Origin: Valencia hispanica
Taxonomy: Eukaryota > Chordata > Actinopteri > Cyprinodontiformes > Valenciidae
Direction of reading: 5' to 3'
Assembly (NCBI GenBank): GCA_963556495.2
Contig: OY747707.1
Coordinates: forward strand, 1,782,001-1,846,000
DNA: 64,000 nt
Of this stretch, positions 55,594 to 64,000 are shown in pieces. Under the pieces are notes generated by a model. It saw nothing but the letters and a program-made list of their open reading frames with translations. It was not told the origin of the DNA and did not search any database. The position numbers and the translations under genes were made by a program. Position 1 is the stretch's first letter, and each line of letters opens with the position of its first letter.

Positions 55594-56625
55594 AGGTCCT
55601 TCTCAAAAAATTATCATATTGTGATAAAGTTCATTATTTTCCATAATGTAAGGATAAAAATTAAACTTTCATATATTTTAGATTGATTGCACACCAACTG
55701 AAATACTTCAGGTCTTTTATTGTTTTAAAACTGATGATTTTGGCATACAGCTCATGAAAACCCAAAATTCCTATCTCAAAAAATTAGCATATCATGAAAA
55801 GGTTCTCTAAACGAGCTACTAACCGAATCATCTGAATCAACTAATTAACTCTAAACACCTGCAAAAGATTCCTGAGGCTTTTAAAAACTCCCAGCCTGGT
55901 TCATTACTCAAAACCGCAATCATGGGTAATACTGCCGACCTGACTGCTGCCCAGAAGGCCATCATTGACACCCTCAAGCAAGAGGGTAAGACCAGAAAGA
56001 CATTTCTGAACCAATAGGCTGTTCCCAGAGTGCTGTATCAAGGCACCTCAGTGGGAAGTCTGTGGGAAGGAAAAAGTGTGGCAGAAAACGCTGCACAACG
56101 AGAAGAGGTGACCGGACCCTGAGGAAGATTGTGGAGAAGGACGGATTCCAGACCTTGGGGGACCTGCGGAAGCAGTGGACTGAGTCTGGAGTAGAAACAT
56201 CCAGAGCCACCGTGCACAGGCGTGTGCAGGAAATGGGCTACAGGTGCCGCATTCCCCAGGTCAAGCCACTTTTGAACCAGAAACAGCGGCAGATGGTTTT
56301 CTGTCAGGTCAGCAGTTCTTCTCCATGATTATGATTCTTACTGAACCAGACTGAGACCATTTAAAGGGACAGGAACCATTTGGAGATGATTACAGTGGGA
56401 CACTTTGAGCCTAAAGTATTCAAGCTTTTCACAATATTCTAATTTTCTGAGATTTTAAATGTGTGGTTTTCATAAGCTGTAAGCCATAATCATCAACATT
56501 ATAACAAATAAAGGCTTGAAATATCTCGCTTTGCATGTAATGAGTCTGTATCATATATTTCACCTTTTAAGATGAATTTCTGAAATAAATTAACATTTGC
56601 ACGATATTCTAGTTTTTCAAGTTTC
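55594..56625 (+). mobile_element. Tc1-like transposon with internally deleted transposase
   Basis: The left end CTCAAAAAATTATCATATTG and the right end ('cgatattctagtttttcaag') are imperfect inverses. The frame starts MGNTADLTAAQKAIIDTLKQ at 55921, suffers a stop and a frame change, and resumes KKCGRKRCTTRRGDRTLRKI. It runs on to the second DNA-binding helix region (ETSRATVHRRVQEMGYRCRI) and PLLNQKQRQ. The catalytic domain is gone after about 56300. Confidence 0.88.
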
Positions 56626-56635
56626 ACCTTTATGT

Positions 56636-57060
56636 TAATTCCTATGCCCTCAATACTTGGTTGGGGCTCCTTTTGCATGAATTTCTGCATCAATACACCA
56701 TAGACGGGGTTCTGGTCAGGCCCGTTTGGGCCAATCAGTCACGGTACCAGCGCTGTCATTGGACAAGCTTCTGGTACCTCAGGCAGTGTGGGCCGGTACC
56801 AAGTCCTGCTGGAGGATGAAGCTCGTCAGCAGAAGGAGGCGTGCAGTGCTCTAAAATGTTCTGGTAGCTGTTTATTCTGTTGCTGGTGCACCTTTTGCTC
56901 CCAAACCTTTTCCTTCCACTCAACCTTCTATGAATATGCTTGGATACAACACACTGAACAACCAGCTTCTTATGCAGTGACCTCTTGGACATCAGTCCAG
57001 GTCTTTGTTTTGCAAGTAACAAGAATTTACTTTAAAAAGTCAAATTTTTTATTAAAAAAA
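56636..57060 (-). mobile_element. Inverted C-terminal fragment of a Tc1-like transposase
   Basis: The minus strand around 56690-56640 reads MQKFMQKEPQPSIEGI. It is preceded by sequence for ILEH and DELHPPAGLGTGPH, in the order of a Tc1 catalytic C-terminus (the end is usually AKGAPTK). Bases 56895-56985 match the subterminal words of the same family. It may be the missing half of the neighbouring element in opposite orientation. Confidence 0.65.
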
Positions 57061-57089
57061 TAAACAAAAAAATTGGTTTTTATCTTTAA

Positions 57090-57725
<636 letters not shown>

Positions 57726-57994
57726 TCTGTGTCTGTAAACCTCTGAACTTATTCTATATTCAGCACGTAAATTACTTTGGTGATCTTGACTGAGCTAAAA
57801 TATGAACATGAATAATTTATTGTGCATGAACATTTCTGGTTCCATAAAACAGACACGGATGAAAGCAAAAACACAATTTGTTTCACTTTTATTTATTAGA
57901 TCCAGCCTAGGAAGTGGTTTCTAACAAAGTTCCAAGTGGTACAGATCACAGGAGAGAAGAACCAGAGACATGTGCCAGTCATGTTATCTGTCCA

Positions 57995-59400
57995 CTGTGG
58001 GTCGCCGTTTGTAAAGCTACACAGTTAAAACTTAGCAGTAACTTGGGTTGTTAAACTTGTAATAAGATAAAAAAGGGGTTAATTTATCAATGTCATATTT
58101 GCGTCCATGTTATTTATATAAATGTCACAGTTTCAAACTAAATATTTGGTTCACAAATTAAATATTTAGTTCCAAACTAAGCATTTAACTAGTCAACTAA
58201 ATATTTAATTTCAATCTGTCTAGTTAGCAAGCTAAATATTTAGTTTGAAGCTAAATATTTAGCTAGCAAGACAAGTTGGCTAGCTAAATATTTAGTTTAA
58301 AGATTAATATTTAGCTAGCAAGCTAAACTGCCTAGCTTAATATTTAGTTTGAAGCTAAATATTTAGCTAGCAAGACAAGTTGGCTAGCTAAATATTTAGT
58401 TTAAAGATTAATATTTAGCTAGCAAGCTAAATTGCCTAGCTTAATATTTAGTTTGAAGCTAAATATTTAGTTTGAAGCTAAATATTTAGCTAGCAAGCTA
58501 AATTGCCTAGCTTAATATTTAGTTTGAAGCTAAATATTTAGCTAGCAAGCCAAGTTGGCTAGCTAAATATTTAGTTTAAAGATTAATATTTAGCTAGCAA
58601 GCTAAACTGCCTAGCTTAATATTTAGTTTGAAGCTAAATTGGCTAGCTAAATATTTAGCTAGCAAGCTACATTGGTTAGCTAAATATTTAGTTTGAAGCT
58701 AAATATTTAGCTAGCAAGCTACATTAGTTAGCTAAATATTTAGTTTGAAGCTAAATAATTAGCTAAGAAGCTAAATTGGCTAGCTAAATATTTAGTTTAA
58801 AACTAAATATTTAGCTAGCAAGCTACATTGGTTAGCTAAATATTTAGTTTGAAGCTAAATTGGCTAGCTAAATATTTAGCTAACAAGCTAAAGCTAAATA
58901 TTTTGACAATATGCAAACATGCTCACCGATAAGCGGCAGTGGACTACCAAAATAAAAGCTGGGGCTTGCTAACCTCTATATAAACTCCTGCTGGTGGTGC
59001 TTCACTGTTGCTGTAAATCTATCGGTAAACGTCTGTATTGCCAATAAAACGTCTCTTCCTTTGTTTTAAGCTGAAATGTTGGGAAGAACATAAACGATGA
59101 TAAAGTAGGTGACAATCAGTCTCTCCAGAAGTTTATATAAAGGTTCACGGGACCCAGCTTTTATTTTGATAGTCCACTTCCTTCTCTGCAAATGTACTTG
59201 CATATTAGCTAAACATTTAGTTGAGTTATTTACACTGAAGCTAAATATTTAGCTAGCCAGTTTAGCTATAAACTGACATTTCTAAATTAATAACATGGAA
59301 GCAAACTGAACCTTTTCTTTCTTTTATGACAGGCTAATAAATAACCCAAATTATTGCTGTACATTTTTGACTGTGTAACTTAAACAGCTTCCCATACCGA
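57995..59400. mobile_element. Foldback element copy C with internal CTAAATATTTAG array
   Basis: The left arm begins 'gccgtttgtaaagctacaca'. The right arm at 59370-59400 is its inverse ('gactgtgtaacttaaacag'). Bases 58135-58905 hold about 25 copies of AAATATTTAG combined with GCTAGCAAGCTAA and TTTGAAG. A second inner inverted pair is 'agtggactaccaaaataaaa' at about 58940 and 'tattttgatagtccact' at about 59164. The total is about 1.4 kb with no open frame. See also 1835-2107 and 43790-47375. Confidence 0.75.
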
Positions 59401-59699
59401 GCAGCCTCGTGGTTTAGTCCTTGTTCTGCAGCTTTACATGGTTTCCTACACTCCCTTTGTAGAACCGTGATACTAACAGCACCACTTCTGGATCTGGTAT
59501 AGGTCCAAAACAGTAAAATCACAGTTATGTAACTCTGCTTTGAAATTTGTGCCACTGAATTCAAAGATTTAATAAAGGGAAAAAGTCTGGGTCTAAGTTG
59601 GAACAGGGAAGTGGTTTAACAGATGAAAACGGAGCACCTGATGTTCCCTCTCAGCTCCACTTCTTCTTCTTCTACCTGATTTCTCTCCTGAAAAAGCAA

Positions 59700-62600
59700 C
59701 TAAAGCTCATCCCGCTCATAAATATTATACTCCTTGATGCTGATCAGTCCGTCCCGGTCCTGGTCGTTGTGCCTGAAGATGTCGGCGAGGATCTTCTCGT
59801 AGAACGGCTCGTCCCGAGGCTTCCCGTCCTTTTCGTACTCCAGCTTCAGGTATTCCTTCAACTGGACACAAGGGAACAGATCTCAGAGCAGACCTAGTTA
59901 AAAAACACGAACCTGCTGATTTCATCTAAAAAATATATTTTTTTAAATCACAGAAAGAACGGCTGCTAAATCGCTCTCCATGACTCGCCATGCTTTTCAT
60001 GACCACAAAGAACGACGCTGGTTTATTTTAAGGGGGAGCCCTCTTTCAGCCAGCTGACTAGGAGTGTGCAGCAGCAGGTGTGGGAGGGGCCAATCCTCTC
60101 TGCTCCATACAACCTGGGCTTGGCTGCTAGGAGGTTGCATCATGGTACGGGCTTGGATCAGCTCCTCTTCTGAGAAGGCCATAGCAGAGGTGGCGCTAGA
60201 TTTTTTTTTTACATGTCCGTCATTTTGACTGACGAAAAAAAAAAGAAGAAAAACGATCTATTTTTACCAGTCTTTTTTTTTTATAATTAAAACATTCAAT
60301 TGTATCTATTTTTTTAAAATTCATTTTAAATAATATTCAGGCCGAACAAGCTGAACAGAGAACTACATATAAACAATGAAATTAAACGATTGAACTTAAA
60401 ATAGGAACAGTCTCACATCTTCCTCCTGCTTGTTCATAATCAAATAGTGGGATTGCTGCAGAGGTTTAGGATCTTTTCCTCCGACAGACGACTTCTCATG
60501 GGGGTTTAGATGTTGTTCTGGGGGCTGAAGCCACACTGGAGACTGGAATTAAGCGCCACTTTGGCCAAAGTTTGGAAATCAGGGAACATTTTCTCAACAT
60601 GAAGCGATCAGAAGTCGCAAAGACTCTCTGGGCGAGCCGTTTCCTGACATGTACGCTATCGATTCAGAGGGAGGAAATCCAGCAGCGTGCACCGCTGGTT
60701 GGTAGACACCGACGCGCTCTAAAGCCTCGATAACGCTTCAACGCTTCTGTCAGCCCCCGGTTAGCGAGATGCATTCAGTGCTAGGGATGTGAGAAAATAT
60801 CGATTCACCGATATAAATTGTGATATTTCATGTCATGATATTGTTTCGATATTCAAAAGCAATGCATCAATTTTTTATCTATTTTTTAAGATTATGATGG
60901 AACCATTAATGATGACAGTAATTTTTGTAGTAAATATAAAAGTATAACTGGTAGTTTGTGGCTGTTTTCACCTTCTTGGTTCCAGTGGATCGACTAGATC
61001 TGGTAATAAAACTGGATGTGTTAAAGTATGAAACAGGTTGGAGTGTTTAGAATGATGGGACAGTTTATCTACAGTTAAATCCAGTTTTAAAAATCACAAT
61101 ATATATAGTCTTACTTATATAGTATTGCGATACATCGCATCGTCTCCCCTATATCCAGTGGCGGTCCTTCCTACAGGCGACATAGGCGCTTGCCCAGGGC
61201 GCCATCTAGTGAGGGGCGCCAAATATGTGGCGAAAAAACAACAACTATTATAATGTCTATTTATTTTTTTTCAACAGTTTTTGCCATCCCTCTATCCATA
61301 ACAATACTTTGACATAAAAATAAATGAAGTTAAACGTTTATTTTTTGTTTGGATTCCTTAGTGGGCACTTTTTGTTCTCAGATGTTGCACTGCTGTTCAA
61401 GTTAAACGTTTTTTTTTGTATATTTATTATTGAACAGCTTTATTCTTTTGCACATGTTATATTGTTATTGTTAAACTATCATTATCTGAATAAATGTGCA
61501 ATTCTTTGGACATGACTTCTTTTTTCGTGGTCAAGGGGCGCCGTTAGTCAAGCTCGCCTAGGGCACCAAATAGTCTAGGACCGCCACTGACTGTATCGCG
61601 ATACATATCGTATCGTCTGATTTTTACCAATACACGTCCAGGTCTGAGATGATGCTCAGACGCTTTAATGGGAATCTGTTTTTGATCGATTTAGTTACCT
61701 GAACTCTGTGTGTAAAGTCGAAAAAACACGTTAGCGCCAAGCGGTCAGAGGTGTGAATGCTAATCTGACAAAATGACCAACGACCTTTGGATTTTCCCGT
61801 CGCCGTTAAGAAGAAAAGAAAGAAAAAGCAGAGAAGATATTCGGTTAACGACGCGACGCCTGAGCTAGAGATTCTAGAGCAACATCTTCCTCGCTTTTCT
61901 CCAAGAAAGAGGAAAACCACGTCCCCAACAGAGACAACCATGAACCGTCGGGACACCTGAAGAAGGCAAGAAGAACGGGACAAAATGCCACCTGGAGCTC
62001 TCCATGTGTCCTCATAGTTGGAGATGGGAGAAGAAACGGAGATCAGGAAGAGAGATAAACTCTGTTTCTGTTCCTGCTGCTGAGGTTAAACCACCTTCTG
62101 TTCCATCGTTCAGCTCGGTTACCTCCGCCTTCGTGAGACTTCTGTCCTTATCCAGGTCCATCTGTCCGAAGGCCTCCATGCTGCGAGGCCCCCTGGACAC
62201 GGAGAGCACCTCCACCTCGAAGACCACGGTGGCGTTGGGAGGAACCGGACCTTATTCAGCCGGAGACACAAAGCAGAACAAATCAGAACCATTTTAAGGA
62301 ACATTTCAAATAGTTCTGGAAAGATCTGTTTCTACTTAAAGCAACATGCAGCTCCGTGAAGTGAAGCTCCAGTCCTGGAACCGGAAAACAACCGAAGCGT
62401 TTACTCCAAAAAAACGCAACAGGAGGAAGCCTGGTGTTCACACCTGAAGCGCCCCCTTCAGGCGGCGCGGATGCAGCCGTTAGTCATCGTCAGCGAGCTC
62501 CAGCGCATGCAAAGAACAAAATAAACCCCTTTGAGCATGCTCAGAGTGACAGAGGAGCAGCAAGAGAGGAGGAAGTGAAGATCAACGGCTGACCTCTGAC

Positions 62601-63999
62601 CTTCGTGGAGGTCTTCCAAGCTGACTGGAGCTTCCTGCTAATCAAACCAACCTTTTCCTCTCTGACCGAACGCCAGATCCGACGGTACCGTCACCTTCCT
62701 CTTCTCCCCGGCGCACATGTCCATCATCCCGACGTCCAGGCCTTTGATGACTTGTCCCACGCCCAGGACGAACCACTGCGGGTGTCCCTCTTTGTCCGAC
62801 CGGCTGAGACAGAAAGATCCACAACATCGGCTCTGGTTCAACACGTCAGCACGTCAAAAACCCCGAAAGTTAATATGATCAGTGAAAAACGAGGCCAGAT
62901 GATTTTAACCCAAACCGACCAGAACCCCACAGCAGCAGAGGTTCTGTCCAACTTCATCAGCGCCTCACATGAAGGTCTTAGCGTTTCCATCAGACTGAGG
63001 TCTGGACTTTGACTAGGCCGTTGCAGCGCCTCGATCTGCTGGACAGATGGACTCACGTGGGACTCCGCATCTGGAGGAGAATCCTGGTCCACCCCAAACG
63101 AATCCAAGGTGCCCAGATCATGACCTGTCCACCACCGTGCTAGACCATTGATAGAAGACATTGCTCTGAGGTATTTTCTACTTTTTCCTCTGTGGAAGGA
63201 TGAATGTTTGGCTGCTGGTACTGAGCCTGGTTCTGGTTCTAGTTCCTGTTAAAGGGGAGATTTTCCTCTCCACTGTCTCTACATGCTTGCTCAGTTTGAG
63301 GGATTGCTGTGGTTGGAAAGTGTGCATCAACGGGACCCAACCTCACGCCAATGACTCGATGCGATCTGCTGGGATTCCTTAGATAGAAAACTAACTAAAC
63401 CTTTAAACTAATTTGAATGTTTGCATTGAAATGACTTTTCTTGTAAAGCGCCTTGAGATGAAACATCTGCTGTGAGTCTGTGCTACAGAAATAAACTGAA
63501 TTGAATTGAATTAAACCTCCTCCCAGGTTGATGGGAAGCAGCAGGGCATTGCTGAGGTCTTTCCACCCTGGCGTTGGGCTCCAGTGCAGGAGCCTGGAAA
63601 AAAAAAAAACTCCTGCGTTTTTATTTCTTTGTGTTTTAAAAAATAAATAAACACCAAAACCTGTGAAATATGCTGTGTGTAAACAGGCAAGCATTGATAT
63701 TTAAAGGTTTTTTTTAACCAACCATTAGAAGAACCTTTAAGGAGGAAACTGGACCATGATGTTCCTCTCCTGGTCCAAACCAACCTGCAGTAGAACTGGG
63801 ATCCGTCTTCAGCCAGGAAGCCGTCATAATGAGCGTTGATCAGGTCTCCTTTCGTGGCCTTTCTGCTGCACTCCTCGGGCTTGAACAGAACCTCGATCTG
63901 GACCTGGTCCTCCAGCTCCGCTGCTCCGGCCCAGACGGACCCCGAACCGAGCTGCGAGCACAGAAGGAGGCACACGGTGCAGCCCAGCAGCCTCCACAT
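59700..63999 (-). CDS. fkbp7: FKBP7 (FKBP23), ER peptidyl-prolyl isomerase with EF-hands, complete coding region
   Basis: The exons in coding order are 63999-63785, 62803-62652, 62250-62123 and 59861-59700. They join in phase and give 218 aa (human is about 222). The N-terminus MWRLLGCTVCLLLCSQLG is a signal peptide. The FKBP domain includes VQIEVLFKPEECSRKATKGD, AHYDGFLAEDGSQFYC, WFVLGVGQVIKGLDVGM, AGEKRKVTVP and VPPNATVVFEVEVL. Two EF-hand loops follow, D154 to E165 (DLDKDRSLTKAE) and D198 to E209 (DQDRDGLISIKE). The C-terminus ERDEL is an ER-retrieval signal. FKBPs isomerise prolyl bonds in folding proteins, and FKBP7 acts in the ER lumen with calcium binding. FKBP14 is excluded by AHYDG and FYCS and by the 2q neighbours. 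The first EF loop has Arg at position 6 where Gly is usual. Intron 3 is MITE-rich. Confidence 0.95.
59862..60783. other. fkbp7: Start of FKBP7 intron 3, nothing recognised
   Basis: An open minus-strand frame at 60182-59997 (MAFSEEELIQ) has no recognised domain. The rest is A/T-rich with poly-T and poly-A runs. Confidence 0.35.
60784..61639 (-). mobile_element. GGGATGTG MITE, inverted and split by another MITE
   Basis: It starts TAGGGATGTGAGAAAATATC at 60782. On the minus strand it follows 3225-3614 and 52681-52975, with GTTTAGAATGATGGGACAGT near 61043-61062. It is interrupted at 61156-61589 and resumes 'tatcgcgatacatatcgtat', ending near 61639. Confidence 0.78.
61156..61589. mobile_element. 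hAT-type MITE CAGTGGCGG...CCGCCACTG nested in the previous MITE
   Basis: The 434-bp element starts CAGTGGCGGTCCTTCC and ends GGACCGCCACTG. The flanking octamers CCTATATC and ACTGTATC agree at six of eight, consistent with a decayed 8-bp duplication. The interior has 'gggcgccatctagtgagggg' near the left end and an inverted relative near the right. No transposase. Confidence 0.8.
63060..63175. repeat. Dispersed transposon debris
   Basis: Words 'gagaatcctggtccacc', 'gtgcccagatcatgacctg' and 'ccaccgtgctag' follow the order seen at 30-120 and 54710-54790. It lies in FKBP7 intron 1. Confidence 0.4.
63200..63512 (+). mobile_element. 3' tail of an L2/Maui-type LINE in FKBP7 intron 1
   Basis: It runs from 'gttcctgttaaaggggaga' through 'ctacatgcttgctcagtttg' and 'cgccaatgactcgatgcgat' to 'cttgtaaagcgccttgagat' and 'ataaactgaattgaattg'. 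It is nearly collinear with 44380-44659. Confidence 0.8.
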
Positions 64000-64000
64000 C

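Noticed and set aside
59997..60182. 61-codon minus-strand frame MAFSEEELIQ in FKBP7 intron 3
   Set aside because: It lies in the intron on the gene strand, but lacks an acceptor/donor pair in phase. The four-exon FKBP7 is already full length.
59700..63999. FKBP14 instead of FKBP7
   Set aside because: AHYDGFLAEDGSQFYCS and the length and spacing of exons fit FKBP7. The neighbours are also 2q genes.

Overview
The window is vertebrate, almost certainly teleost fish, nuclear DNA. It holds GT-AG introns, coding exons that match vertebrate families, and typical teleost repeats: a Rex3 LINE, L2/Maui-type LINE tails, Tc1-like transposons, hAT- and Harbinger-type MITEs, and very large minisatellites. 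The species cannot be fixed from the sequence. The abundance of the word GGTTCTG and the repeat mix would suit a percomorph such as a killifish or livebearer, but that is a guess.

Five protein-coding genes were rebuilt exon by exon, with every splice phase checked. From left to right they are: the last three coding exons of HECW2 (+, 1154-7294), complete STK17B (+, 19246-31649, 7 exons, 351 aa), complete C2orf69 (-, 42585-33550, 3 exons, 336 aa), complete FTCDNL1 (+, 47448-53500, 5 coding exons, 330 aa) and complete FKBP7 (-, 63999-59700, 4 exons, 218 aa). All five have human orthologues on chromosome 2q31-q33, so the block is conserved at chromosome scale. HECW2 and STK17B are neighbours in human too. 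The C2orf69/FTCDNL1/FKBP7 order looks locally rearranged. STK17B and C2orf69 are tail to tail around a 324-bp pure GA tract. C2orf69 and FTCDNL1 are head to head. FTCDNL1 and FKBP7 are tail to tail.

The gene products do not form one pathway. They are a HECT ubiquitin ligase, a DAPK-family apoptosis kinase, a mitochondrial serine-hydrolase-like protein, a formiminotransferase-like protein and an ER prolyl isomerase with EF-hands.

Most of the window is repeats. The HECW2-STK17B interval (9.9-19.2 kb) holds a decayed CR1/Rex1-like LINE, a broken Tc1 element and a 2.8-kb array of 13-bp units. STK17B intron 1 holds a 3.7-kb array of 10-bp units. C2orf69 intron 2 is mostly a 1.7-kb ATGGATGA-type array with exact 410/429-bp higher-order copies. 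The C2orf69-FTCDNL1 interval holds a palindromic (foldback) element that was split by an L2 fragment and a nearly intact Rex3. The FTCDNL1-FKBP7 interval is a mosaic of Tc1 fragments followed by a second, uninterrupted copy of the same foldback element.

I saw no new gene system. The most novel-looking items are the foldback element family built on CTAAATATTTAG, the indel-free 10-bp array, the extra intron of C2orf69 and the nested or paired MITE insertions.
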